Assembly: GCF_003148475.1 (NCBI RefSeq)
Contig: NZ_QGGG01000002.1
Coordinates: forward strand, 264,171-328,170
DNA: 64,000 bases
Reading direction: 5' to 3'
From: Pseudaminobacter salicylatoxidans
GTDB taxonomy: Bacteria; Pseudomonadota; Alphaproteobacteria; Rhizobiales; Rhizobiaceae
Part shown: in pieces, positions 37,728 through 48,357 of the stretch
Layout of the letters: every line of letters starts with the position of its first letter
Numbering within the stretch: position 1 is the first letter of the stretch
Made by a program: the position numbers and the translations under genes
Notes under the pieces: generated by a model
Seen by the model: only the letters and a program-made list of their open reading frames with translations
What the model was told of the DNA's origin: nothing
The model's database searches: none

Positions 37728-38150
37728 TCATGCCGCCATTTTCATCGTAGGGGTAACATTTGAATTGCAGGCCATGAGGCGTTGCCCCACGGCTTTCCTC
37801 ACCAGCACCCGCGCCTCATGCACGATGCGCAGACGCGTGCCGCCGTCCGCCGTCGGCAGCACACGAAAGGAAACGGTAGTCTCCAGTCCGTCGCGGGCCG
37901 TGCCCTTGTCACGCCAGGAATAGCGGATCAGCCGTTGCGGCTCGATCTCGAGGACTTCGCATTCGACGCTGCCACCCTCGCCCGGCGCGCCATCAAGGGA
38001 AAACCGCGCCCCTTCTTCCGGTCGGATGTCGTTGGGCAGCAGCCACGCGGCGAGCAATTCCGGTACGGTCAGCGCGCGCCAGACTTTTTCGGGAGCGTCC
38101 GGCACTGTGCATTCGACAGTGATTTCGTCCTGCTGCGAGCGCTCGTTCAT
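37728..38150 (-). CDS. SRPBCC/AHSA1-like domain protein
   Basis: 140 residues of the START/Bet v1-like AHSA1 group: [38 protein letters not shown] and [10 protein letters not shown], followed by the TTVSFRV strand. It overlaps the upstream ArsR-family gene by 4 bp. ArsR plus AHSA1-like protein is a recurrent operon in proteobacteria. Ligand unknown. Confidence 0.88.
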   Translation of the reverse strand: MNERSQQDEITVECTVPDAPEKVWRALTVPELLAAWLLPNDIRPEEGARFSLDGAPGEGGSVECEVLEIEPQRLIRYSWRDKGTARDGLETTVSFRVLPTADGGTRLRIVHEARVLVRKAVGQRLMACNSNVTPTMKMAA

Positions 38151-38464
38151 TGTTCCATCTCCTTCAGCACGGTTTTCAGGCGCTCCACACGTTCCGGCCA
38201 GAAATCGCGATAGCGCTGCATCCAGTTGGCCAGAGGCGCCAAACCTTCCGGCGTGATCCGATAGAACACGTTCCGCCCCTCACGCCGCTCGCTCACCAGC
38301 CCGGCCTTTCGCAAGGCAGCCAGATGCTGAGAAACCGCAGGCTGCGAAACATCGAACCCGGCCTTGAGGTCGCCCACGCTCATCTCACCGGCCGCCAGCC
38401 GTTCGAACACGGCCCGGCGGGTAGGGTCAGCAAGCGCGCGGAAAATTCTCTCTGTATCCATCAT
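38147..38464 (-). CDS. ArsR-family winged-helix regulator
   Basis: 105 residues. The core is FRALADPTRRAVFERLAAGEMSVGDL, recognition helix SQPAVSQHLAALRKAGLVSERREGRNVFY. No metal-binding Cys motif is present, so it is a non-metal ArsR of the group paired with SRPBCC proteins. It probably represses its own two-gene operon. Confidence 0.9.
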   Translation of the reverse strand: MMDTERIFRALADPTRRAVFERLAAGEMSVGDLKAGFDVSQPAVSQHLAALRKAGLVSERREGRNVFYRITPEGLAPLANWMQRYRDFWPERVERLKTVLKEMEQ

Positions 38465-38523
38465 GCAGATAGATAAGCCAACACTTATCGATTCGACAAG
38501 AGAATTCCCATCTCAACGCAAAA

Positions 38524-38548
38524 CGCCCGGATCGGACGACCGCGGGCG
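38524..38548 (-). terminator. Probable terminator of dusA
   Basis: A 6-bp stem (CGCCCG/CGGGCG, 13-nt loop) that is followed on the minus strand by TTTT (38523-38520), 26 bp after the dusA stop. Confidence 0.5.
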
Positions 38549-38574
38549 CAAATCTCAAACCTCTTCTCGGATTT

Positions 38575-39567
38575 TCAGGCGGCCTGCCCGGCACGCTCCA
38601 GTTCGACGGCGGCGAAGGCCTTGTGCAGAATTTCCGGTCCAGCTCCCACCCGTGTCGCATCGGTGGAAAGTATCTGGCGGAAACGACGCGCACCGGGTTG
38701 GCCGTGGAACAATCCGACCATATGGCGCGTGACATGGGCGAGCCTGCCGCCCTGCTCGATATGGCGCGCCGCATAGGCGGCCATGGTGTCGATCAATCCT
38801 TCGAAATCGATTTCGCGCGCGGGTTCACCATAAAGCGCCGCATCGGCCCCGGCCAGAATGCCCGGCGTATGATAGGCGGCGCGGCCGAGCATCACACCAT
38901 TGACCTGGCCAAGATGCATCATTGACTCATCCAGTGTCTGAATTCCGCCGTTTATCCCAATGAATTGGCTCGGATTTCTCTCTTTCAGCCGATAAACCCG
39001 CCCATAGTCCAGCGGAGGAATATCGCGGTTTTCCTTGGGGCTCAGCCCGTCCAGCCAGGCCTTTCGCGCATGCACCCACAACGCATCGACGCCAGCGGCG
39101 AAAACCCGATCCGCAAGCGCATCCAATGCGACTTCCGGGTCCTGCTGATCGACACCGATGCGACACTTGACGGTGACCGGGATTTTCACAGCCAGCTTCA
39201 TCGCAGTCACGCATTCGGCCACCAGTTCGGGCGTTTTCATGAGGCACGCACCGAAGGTGCCGGACTGCACGCGATCCGACGGACAGCCGACATTGAGGTT
39301 GATCTCGTCATAGCCGAACCCCTCGCCGATGCGGGCCGCTTCGGCGAGTTTCTGCGGATCGGAGCCGCCAAGCTGCAGCGCGACCGGATGTTCTTCCGGC
39401 GAAAAGCCAAGCAGCCGCTCCCGCGCGCCGTGGATCACCGCATCCGCCACGACCATTTCGGTATAAAGCAGCGCCTTGCGCGTAAGCTGGCGATGGAGGA
39501 ACCGGCAGTGACGGTCCGTCCAGTCCATCATGGGCGCAATTGAGAGCTTATGATCCTGATATTCCAT
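38575..39567 (-). CDS. dusA: tRNA-dihydrouridine(20/20a) synthase
   Basis: FMN-dependent reduction of uridines 20/20a in the tRNA D-loop. 330 residues, TIM barrel: LSIAPMMDWTDRHCRFLHR, EINLNVGCPSDRVQSGTFGACLM (catalytic Cys), VKCRIGVD, VHARKAWLDGLSPKENR and IGINGGIQTLDE. The DusA-type N-terminus and the SPKENR segment support DusA rather than DusB/C. Monocistronic with its own terminator. Confidence 0.94.
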   Translation of the reverse strand: MEYQDHKLSIAPMMDWTDRHCRFLHRQLTRKALLYTEMVVADAVIHGARERLLGFSPEEHPVALQLGGSDPQKLAEAARIGEGFGYDEINLNVGCPSDRVQSGTFGACLMKTPELVAECVTAMKLAVKIPVTVKCRIGVDQQDPEVALDALADRVFAAGVDALWVHARKAWLDGLSPKENRDIPPLDYGRVYRLKERNPSQFIGINGGIQTLDESMMHLGQVNGVMLGRAAYHTPGILAGADAALYGEPAREIDFEGLIDTMAAYAARHIEQGGRLAHVTRHMVGLFHGQPGARRFRQILSTDATRVGAGPEILHKAFAAVELERAGQAA

Positions 39568-39976
39568 AATCTTTATAAAACCAACATGCTGGCTGCCAGC
39601 ACTTGCACGTGAGGGTCAGCACCTGGCACGTGCTCCCGAACTCAAGATCGTTCAAGGTGGACCCTATACTATGTGACACCGTTGCGACCAAGTCCCGCAC
39701 CGGCGTGATCGTTCGTCATGTTGACGCGGCCTCGACCTTCCGTCGAACCACGCGGCGGCGCGGGGCGGGTCCGCATGCGCAGGCAGCGCCGTTAGGCTGG
39801 ACGGTAACAAGAAACGCGGAAGCCTGCGGACTGCCTAAGCTTCCGCCGCTCTTGAACGCCGCTGCCGTGATCGACCTCTCACAAAACTGCACGTCAAGGT
39901 CTTCATTTGTGACCGAACCGATCCCCGTATCGCCTCTTTTAGACGCTGGAAAGGGTGTTCACGAGAGGAATATCAG
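39568..39976. other. Noncoding stretch upstream of the DUF982 gene
   Basis: About 410 bp without a supported gene. A near-direct repeat sits at 39597-39611 (CAGCACTTGCACGTG) and 39618-39633 (CAGCACCTGGCACGTG), each with a CACGTG core. An open frame covers the region but its composition is not gene-like. Confidence 0.45.
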
Positions 39977-40261
39977 ATGAAGCACGTCAAGTTCGATCAA
40001 CCCATTTCGGTTTTTATCGGCTTCGGATCTTCACGGGAGATCGAGAGCATCATCGATGCCTACGACATTCTCATTGAATGGCACGGCATTCGTGATCTGG
40101 ACCACTCTGGCGCTATCGAAGTTTGCCGCAAGGCACTCCATGGCGAGAGGACCGGCAAAGATGCCCGCGAGGCATTTCAGTGGTTTGCGTTCAACAAGGG
40201 AATCCTCGCCGAGGATGCATATAGCCATGCTGCTCAAGCTCTCCGCAGCAACGCCGCCTGA
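39977..40261 (+). CDS. DUF982 family protein
   Basis: 94 residues: VFIGFGSSREIESIIDAYDILIEWHG, then IEVCRKALHGERTGKDAREAFQWFAFNKGI. The spacing of the aromatic W, the Cys-containing helix and the A-R-x-A-F segment match DUF982, an abundant small family in rhizobia. Function unknown. It lies in a sparse stretch between dusA and dedA. Confidence 0.8.
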   Translation: MKHVKFDQPISVFIGFGSSREIESIIDAYDILIEWHGIRDLDHSGAIEVCRKALHGERTGKDAREAFQWFAFNKGILAEDAYSHAAQALRSNAA

Positions 40262-40380
40262 CTGACGGCGGGCTGGCGAAAGGGACGTTCCGGTTACGGC
40301 GCGACACAACGATTGTGTTGCGCCGCAATACTTACGTCCAGTAATGTCACGGCCGGGGGGATGAACTGGCGAGGCGCGGC

Positions 40381-40590
40381 TTGCTGAAGAAAGTCCAACC
40401 ACGATTTGAATGCATCGAAAACCTCGATGGCACCTGGAAGGTTTGGGACAACCTTTGCAACTGGCCAGCGTCTCTGGGCAGTCAATTCTTGATCAATCGT
40501 CCGAAATCGCGCGCCGAAACGGCCTGCGACATCCTCAACCGGATCTACACGCGAGATATGCAATACGAGCCGGGTCGCAGCGGAGAATAG
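40381..40590 (+). CDS. Small hypothetical protein
   Basis: A 69-codon frame from TTG 40381 (MLKKVQPRFECIENLDGTWKV). The predicted protein is balanced in composition and has a plausible single domain, but no family was recognised and the start has only a weak ribosome-binding site. Kept as a low-confidence gene because its amino-acid usage is more protein-like than the overlapping frames. Confidence 0.35.
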   Translation: MLKKVQPRFECIENLDGTWKVWDNLCNWPASLGSQFLINRPKSRAETACDILNRIYTRDMQYEPGRSGE

Positions 40591-40617
40591 CTGACCGGCA
40601 AAGGGTCACACCGACAG

Positions 40618-41142
40618 CTAGAAACGCAGGATCGTCCGGAAACTATCCACCGCCAGATAGGGCCCAAGCCCCCACACCAGCACCCATGCGACCGCGCCGA
40701 TGGCGTTGGCCACCAGAAAATGCGGCCAGGGCATAGCGACGCTACCGGCAATCAAGCCATTGAGCTGGCGCAGGATGGCGACGAAGCGGGCGCCCATGAC
40801 AATCCACATGCCCTTTCTTCGAAACAGCCGTTCAAGCTCGCCAAGCCGCTCTGGCGTCAACTTTACATAGCCGCCATAGCGCAACAGCAGCGGCCGTCCC
40901 CCAAAATGGCCGATGGCGTAGCCGGTGCTGTCGCCAAGCACCGCGCCTGCAAAAGCCGCCAGCAGGGCATGGACGAGATTGACATCGCCATGCGCGGCAA
41001 TGGCCGAAACCGCCACCAGAAGGCTTTCGCCGGGCAGCGGCGCGCCGAGAGATTCAAAATAGATGATGACGAAGACCGCGAAGGCGCCATAGGCCGCGAC
41101 ATAGGGTTCGATCAGCGCGATACCGTCATGCATCCAGTGCAT
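40618..41142 (-). CDS. DedA-family membrane protein
   Basis: 174 residues from ATG 41142, which has GGAGGAGG 8 nt upstream. DedA features: FESLGAPLPGESLLVAVSAIAA and GDSTGYAIGHFGGRPLLLRYG, then ARFVAILRQLNGLIAGSVAMPWPHFL. The family includes membrane lipid scramblase-like proteins. It ends close to the small hypothetical gene (convergent). Confidence 0.9.
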   Translation of the reverse strand: MHWMHDGIALIEPYVAAYGAFAVFVIIYFESLGAPLPGESLLVAVSAIAAHGDVNLVHALLAAFAGAVLGDSTGYAIGHFGGRPLLLRYGGYVKLTPERLGELERLFRRKGMWIVMGARFVAILRQLNGLIAGSVAMPWPHFLVANAIGAVAWVLVWGLGPYLAVDSFRTILRF

Positions 41143-41169
41143 TGCGCTCACCTCCTCCGGGGCCTGCCG

Positions 41170-41499
41170 TCAATCCACGACAGGCTCGCCGCAGGGTTCG
41201 TAGAGAAGATTGATCCACCAGGAGCGGTTCACCAGCCCCTTCTGCCCCATGCGCTCGGAAAGCGTGTCGACGCCGACGCACCATTCGACCAAGCGCGGCG
41301 ACAGGCCAAATTCCTCGGCCAGATAGGACGATGCCTCATCGATGCCTTCCGCGCAGTCGGCGGTTTTGCACAGATTGGCCTGTGTGGCGATATCAAGCAA
41401 CGCTTCCTGGCCGACCGAAGCGACGCGATACCAAAGCACGAAGGCGGCCCCCACAAGCAGAGCCAGAATACCGGCCGCGATCTTTACGTAAATCTTCAC
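41170..41499 (-). CDS. Hypothetical single-pass membrane protein
   Basis: 109 residues from GTG 41499 (upstream frame to 41604 runs through a palindromic repeat and is rejected). One N-terminal transmembrane segment (IYVKIAAGILALLVGAAFVLWY), then an exported-looking domain with four cysteines (LCKTADC, EWCVG, EPCGE) that could form disulfides. It lies 27 bp upstream of dedA on the same strand. No family recognised. Confidence 0.6.
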   Translation of the reverse strand: MKIYVKIAAGILALLVGAAFVLWYRVASVGQEALLDIATQANLCKTADCAEGIDEASSYLAEEFGLSPRLVEWCVGVDTLSERMGQKGLVNRSWWINLLYEPCGEPVVD

Positions 41500-41550
41500 T
41501 CGACCCTGCCTGTCCAGAAATGCCTTGCGGCTGAAAACTCGGCCAAGACT

Positions 41551-41661
41551 TAGAGCATGTTGCAGCCAGGTGGAATCACTTGATGTCGCACGCAACAAAA
41601 TCAACCAGATAGATCATGATATCGTCCGAAAATCGCTTCACACTTTTCGGCATTATGATCT
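41551..41661. repeat. Rhizobial-type palindromic intergenic element
   Basis: Starts AGAGCATGTTGC and ends with nested inverted repeats: AGATCAT (41611-41617) with ATGATCT (41655-41661), enclosing CCGAAAA with TTTTCGG around a loop of 11 nt. GAATCACTTGATG plus CCGAAAATCGCTTCACAC is the pattern of dispersed palindromic elements common in Mesorhizobium and relatives (family named from memory). Confidence 0.7.
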
Positions 41662-41726
41662 AGCCATTGGGCAGGGTTGAGTCAAAAGATGGGCAGTTCG
41701 CCCGCAGGCAATTCACGCAGACGGCA

Positions 41727-41749
41727 AAGGGGCCGACAAGCGGCCCCTT
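41727..41749 (-). terminator. Probable terminator of the cox operon
   Basis: AAGGGGCCG and CGGCCCCTT form a 9-bp stem with a 5-nt loop, 25 bp after the coxM stop. A short T-run follows on the minus strand. Confidence 0.65.
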
Positions 41750-41773
41750 CCCCTCGCAGAAAAGTCCGGCCGC

Positions 41774-42577
41774 TCAACTCCGCGCGTTTGCGGCCGTCAC
41801 CGCACGCCGGGCCATGACCAGCACCAGATTGGCGCGGTATTCGGCCGAAGCATGGATGTCGCTCATCAGATTGTCCGATGACACAGTCACGCCGTCGAGT
41901 GCGGAAGCGTCGAATTTCTTCGTCAGCGCCGCTTCGAGTTGCTTGGCCCGAAACACGCCGTCATCGCCCGCGCCGGTCACCGCGACACGCACACCTTCCT
42001 TGCCCTTGGCCACGAAGACGCCGGCAATGGCATAGCGCGAAGCGGGATTGCGGAACTTCTGATAGGCTGCCTTGGCCGGTGCGGTGAAGGCTACGGCGGT
42101 AACGATCTCGCCATCCTTCAAAGCTGTCTCGAACAGGCCCTTGAAGAACTTGTCCGCTGCGATCTGCCGCTTGTTGGTGACCACGACCGCATCGAGCGCC
42201 AGCAACGCGGACGGATAGTCGGCTGCCGGATCGTTATTGGCGATCGAACCGCCGATGGTGCCGCGGTAGCGCACCGCCGGGTCGCCGATCATGCCGGCAA
42301 GTTCGGTGATGGCGGGACAGACCTTCTTCAGCTTCTCGTCGTTGGCAACTTCGTAATGCGTCGTCCCCGCCGCAATCACCACGGACTTGCCGGAGACCTT
42401 GACGCCCTTGAGTTCGGCGATGTGGCCGAGGTCGACGAGGTCGGAAGGCGCCGCCAGCCGGGTCTTCATCGCCGGGATCAGCGTCATGCCGCCCGACAGG
42501 AATTTCGCGTCACCTGTCTTCGCAAGCTTTGCCGCATCGGCGAGCGAGGAAGCGCGATGGTAGTTGACCGAATACAT
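41774..42577 (-). CDS. coxM: CO-dehydrogenase-type FAD-binding subunit
   Basis: 267 residues, medium subunit of the xanthine oxidase family. FAD motifs are AKFLSGGMTLIPAMK (first pyrophosphate loop) and TIGGSIANNDPAADYPSAL (second). SD GAGGAGGAACG precedes ATG 42577. It is 12 bp downstream of coxL. In form II CODH-type operons the order is S-L-M, as here. Transfers electrons from the Fe-S subunit to FAD and an external acceptor. Confidence 0.9.
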   Translation of the reverse strand: MYSVNYHRASSLADAAKLAKTGDAKFLSGGMTLIPAMKTRLAAPSDLVDLGHIAELKGVKVSGKSVVIAAGTTHYEVANDEKLKKVCPAITELAGMIGDPAVRYRGTIGGSIANNDPAADYPSALLALDAVVVTNKRQIAADKFFKGLFETALKDGEIVTAVAFTAPAKAAYQKFRNPASRYAIAGVFVAKGKEGVRVAVTGAGDDGVFRAKQLEAALTKKFDASALDGVTVSSDNLMSDIHASAEYRANLVLVMARRAVTAANARS

Positions 42578-42589
42578 GATCGTTCCTCC

Positions 42590-44941
<2,352 letters not shown>

Positions 44942-45051
44942 CAAAGTTCTCCTCCGGAACCCTAAAGCGAAGAGCGAAATATGAATAACGCCGGCTGCAA
45001 ACCGATCCCTTTCGGATCGTCAGCGAGCCTTGTCGCCTGCGCCAGCCTGCC

Positions 45052-45561
45052 TCATGCCGCCTTCTTTGCCCTGGAAGCGGCCTTGCTCTTGCCCTTGGCC
45101 ATCGTTTTTGAAGCCGCCAGCACCGCCTTGACGATGTTGTGGTAGCCCGTGCAGCGGCAGATATTGCCTTCCAGCTCGGCGCGCACGGTTGCCTCGTCCA
45201 GCCCTTCGGGATGGCGATTGATGATGTCCACCGAGGCCATGATCATGCCCGGCGTGCAGAAGCCGCATTGCAGGCCGTGGTGCTCGCGAAACGCCGCCTG
45301 CACAGGGTGCAGGTCCGCGCCGTCCGCCAGGCCCTCGATGGTGACGACGGTCGAGCCGGACGCCTGTGCGGCCAGCATGGTGCAGGATTTCACGGCCTTG
45401 CCATCCACATGCACGACGCAAGCGCCGCACTGCGACGTGTCGCAACCGACATGAGTGCCTGTCAGTCCCAGATGCTCGCGCAGGAAATGGACCAGCAACG
45501 TGCGGTCTTCGGCCACGCCACTCACGCGCCGGCCGTTCACAACCAACGATACTTCCGACAT
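45052..45561 (-). CDS. coxS: CO-dehydrogenase-type 2Fe-2S subunit
   Basis: 169 residues from ATG 45561 (GGGAGG upstream). N-terminal plant-type cluster [20 protein letters not shown] and C-terminal cluster [22 protein letters not shown], the two-cluster layout of the family. A Lys/Ala-rich tail ends the protein. First gene of the coxSLM operon. Divergent from the FIST gene across 180 bp. Confidence 0.92.
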   Translation of the reverse strand: MSEVSLVVNGRRVSGVAEDRTLLVHFLREHLGLTGTHVGCDTSQCGACVVHVDGKAVKSCTMLAAQASGSTVVTIEGLADGADLHPVQAAFREHHGLQCGFCTPGMIMASVDIINRHPEGLDEATVRAELEGNICRCTGYHNIVKAVLAASKTMAKGKSKAASRAKKAA

Positions 45562-45741
45562 GAAACCTCCCTCGGTGCCCTCGCCGGCCCCGCCTGCCTG
45601 GCAACGGACGGCGCATGTCTCGCGTCGCAAGACGCCATAAAAGTATATTCCGAATTCCACACAAAGCGGGAGAATGCAGAGCGGCCCAAACGCCGTATAT
45701 TGTACTTTCGGATACGCACCGCTCAGGCAGCCCATTGCCAA

Positions 45742-47001
45742 ATGCAACTTTCGCAGACAACAATGGCTGCGGCGGCGCGCTCTCGACAGAGACGGACGGC
45801 GTCGACGGCGGGGTTGGGAGGAACTACGCTGGTCTGTGCACGGACACGCTATGCTTGCGGCCTGACGGCCCTGACCTGCGCTCGGCCCGGCGCGGACAGC
45901 CTTGCCCGTGAAATCGCTGCGGAAGCCGCCGCCATCGACGCGGAATTCGCACTCATCTTCTTTTCGCAATCGCTGATGAGCGCGCGGACGCTCTCGCTGG
46001 CATTGAAGCGCCACGCGCCGCATCTGCCCCATGCGGGCTGTTCGACCGCCGGCGAGATTACGCCCGATGGCCTCCAGGACGGCCATGTCGTGGCGATGCT
46101 GTTCCCGCGTGGCTGCTTCACGGCGCAGAGCGTGATGATCCGTAACCTCTCTTCCATCGGCATGGATGGGATAACTCAGGAAATCGCCGGTCTGCGGCGC
46201 ACCCTCCATATGCGCACCGATGGCTTGCCGCGGTCGCGCAATGTCTTCGCGCTGTGCCTGATCGACGGTCTCTCCTATGCGGAAGAAGCGGTCACATCCG
46301 CGCTGCACTGGAGTCTCGACGACATACCGCTGATCGGCGGATCGGCCGGCGACGACCTGAAATTCGAAACCACGACGCTTATTTCGAACGGCGACGTCGA
46401 TAGCGACTGCGCCGTCGTCATCCTGATCGCCACCAACATTCCCTTCCACGTCTTCAAGACGGAAAACTTCGTGCCGACCGGCAGTAAGCTGGTGGTAACG
46501 GCCTCGGACCCGGAGCGGCGCATCGTGCACGAATTCAACGCCGGGAGCGCGGCCGAGGAATTCGCCGCCGCGGTCGGCATCGTCAATGGAGCCATGACGC
46601 CGCTCAGCTTCGCCTCGCACCCGGTGGTGGTGAAAGTGGGCGGGGAATATTACTGCCGCTCGATCCAGAAGATGAATGACGACGGCTCGCTTTCCTTCTA
46701 TTGCGCCATCGATGACGGGGTCGTACTCTCGATTGCGGAACCGACCGGCATGGTGGAATCGACTCGCTCGGCGTTGAAGGCCGTGGGCGAGGAACTCGGC
46801 GGCATCGATCTGGTTCTGGGCTTCGACTGCGTGCTGCGCCGGCTGGATGCCCGCAACCGTCAGGTGTTCCGCGACATTTCCGAGCTTTATCGGGCCAACC
46901 GCGTGATCGGGTTTGGAACCTATGGCGAGCAATATCGTTCCATGCACCTGAACCAGACCTTCACCGGCATCGCTTTTGGCCAGCGACATGCCGCGGAATG
47001 A
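45742..47001 (+). CDS. FIST domain sensory protein
   Basis: 419 residues from ATG 45742 (a second ATG at 45763 is possible). [105 protein letters not shown] and [28 protein letters not shown] domains are thought to bind small ligands such as amino acids and to feed two-component systems. It overlaps the histidine kinase start by 14 bp, so the two are coupled. Soluble. Confidence 0.92.
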   Translation: MQLSQTTMAAAARSRQRRTASTAGLGGTTLVCARTRYACGLTALTCARPGADSLAREIAAEAAAIDAEFALIFFSQSLMSARTLSLALKRHAPHLPHAGCSTAGEITPDGLQDGHVVAMLFPRGCFTAQSVMIRNLSSIGMDGITQEIAGLRRTLHMRTDGLPRSRNVFALCLIDGLSYAEEAVTSALHWSLDDIPLIGGSAGDDLKFETTTLISNGDVDSDCAVVILIATNIPFHVFKTENFVPTGSKLVVTASDPERRIVHEFNAGSAAEEFAAAVGIVNGAMTPLSFASHPVVVKVGGEYYCRSIQKMNDDGSLSFYCAIDDGVVLSIAEPTGMVESTRSALKAVGEELGGIDLVLGFDCVLRRLDARNRQVFRDISELYRANRVIGFGTYGEQYRSMHLNQTFTGIAFGQRHAAE

Positions 47002-48355
47002 CAGCCAGCCCCAAATGTCCATCCGCGATATCGAAGACATCGAGAAACTGAAAAAGATCAACCAGGCGTTGATCTCGCGCGTCGAGCGCTCGATGGATCA
47101 GCAGCGCAATGCATTCTCGCTCTTCCAGACCGCGATCAATCTGGAAAACCGGGTGCGCACCCGCACCGAGGAACTGCGCTCCATCCTGCGACGGCTGGAA
47201 CAGTCGAACATCGATCTGGTCGCGGCCAAGGAGAATGCCGAGCGCGCCAATCTTTCCAAGACGCGCTTTCTCGCCGCCGCCAGCCACGACATCCTGCAGC
47301 CGCTGAACGCCGCGCATCTTTCGGTTTCGGCGCTTTCCGAGGTGCAAACCTGCGACGAGGGCCGCAAGCTCGTGCGGCAGGTGGAACGCTCCCTCGAAAC
47401 GATGGAAGACCTGCTGCGCACGCTGCTCGACATCTCCAAGCTCGACGCCGGCGTCGTGGAGCCCGAAATATCGGACGTTGCGCTCGAACCCCTGTTCATC
47501 TCGCTGAGATCGGATTTCCGGCCGCTCGCGGCACAAAAAGGCCTGAAACTGAAATTCCGCCCCTGCAACGTGGTGGTTCGTTCGGACCGGACCATGCTGC
47601 GCCGCATCCTTCAGAACATAATTTCCAATGCCATCCGTTACACACGCAGCGGCGGCGTTCTGGTCGGGGTGCGCCACCGCGCAGGCAAGATCAGGATCGA
47701 GGTGGCCGATACGGGGTGCGGCATCCCCGAAGAGCAGCGCGAGGCCATCTTCGAGGAATTCCACCGCGCACCGCAGGCAACGGAAGCCGACCTGGCGGGC
47801 GGCGGGCTGGGTCTCGGCCTCTCCATAGTGCGCCGCATGACCGAGACGCTGGGCCACCCTATCGCCCTTTCATCGAGGGTGGGTCGCGGTACGGTGTTCC
47901 ACCTCGAGCTTCTGCCGACCGAAACGGTGTCGATCGAGCCGCGCCCGACAAGCATGGGGCCGGAATTGCCACGCGGCTACGGCCTGTTCGGAACGAGGGT
48001 GCTTCTGGTCGAAGACGACCCGGAAGTCCGTCAGGCCATGACCGCGCTTCTGGAGCGCTGGCAATGCTCGGTGCGTGCGGCCGCTTCGACGGCCGAAACC
48101 TTGCGTGCGCTCGGCGACACCGCCTGGGTGCCCGACATCGTGATTGCCGACCAGCATTTGCAAGGAGGCGATCACGGCAGCGTCACCATCTCGGAAGTCC
48201 GTTCCCATCTGCGACGCGACGTCCCCGCCCTGATCGTCACCGCCGACATGACCGACGAGGTCGCCCGAATTGCACAGAAGATTGGCGTGGAACTGATGCG
48301 CAAACCGCTAAAGCCCGCGGAACTGCGCGCATTGCTGGCACATCTGCTCGCCTGA
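46988..48355 (+). CDS. Hybrid histidine kinase, NahK/ErcS'-like, with REC domain
   Basis: 455 residues from ATG 46988, overlapping the FIST gene. An N-terminal coiled coil (about 15-90) leads to HisKA with the variant H-box [18 protein letters not shown] (His100), typical of the NahK/ErcS' group. The HATPase has [10 protein letters not shown] and [13 protein letters not shown]-terminal receiver domain (about 337-455) has acidic pair Asp343-344, phospho-acceptor Asp388 and Lys439. No membrane span, so input probably comes from FIST. Two bases after its stop the CRISPR array begins. Confidence 0.93.
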   Translation: MPRNDSQPQMSIRDIEDIEKLKKINQALISRVERSMDQQRNAFSLFQTAINLENRVRTRTEELRSILRRLEQSNIDLVAAKENAERANLSKTRFLAAASHDILQPLNAAHLSVSALSEVQTCDEGRKLVRQVERSLETMEDLLRTLLDISKLDAGVVEPEISDVALEPLFISLRSDFRPLAAQKGLKLKFRPCNVVVRSDRTMLRRILQNIISNAIRYTRSGGVLVGVRHRAGKIRIEVADTGCGIPEEQREAIFEEFHRAPQATEADLAGGGLGLGLSIVRRMTETLGHPIALSSRVGRGTVFHLELLPTETVSIEPRPTSMGPELPRGYGLFGTRVLLVEDDPEVRQAMTALLERWQCSVRAAASTAETLRALGDTAWVPDIVIADQHLQGGDHGSVTISEVRSHLRRDVPALIVTADMTDEVARIAQKIGVELMRKPLKPAELRALLAHLLA

Positions 48356-48357
48356 AC

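Noticed and set aside
45562-47061. Apparent N-terminal extension of coxS to 669 residues
   Set aside because: Frame happens to stay open antisense to the FIST gene. The ATG at 45561 with GGGAGG gives the normal CoxS N-terminus.
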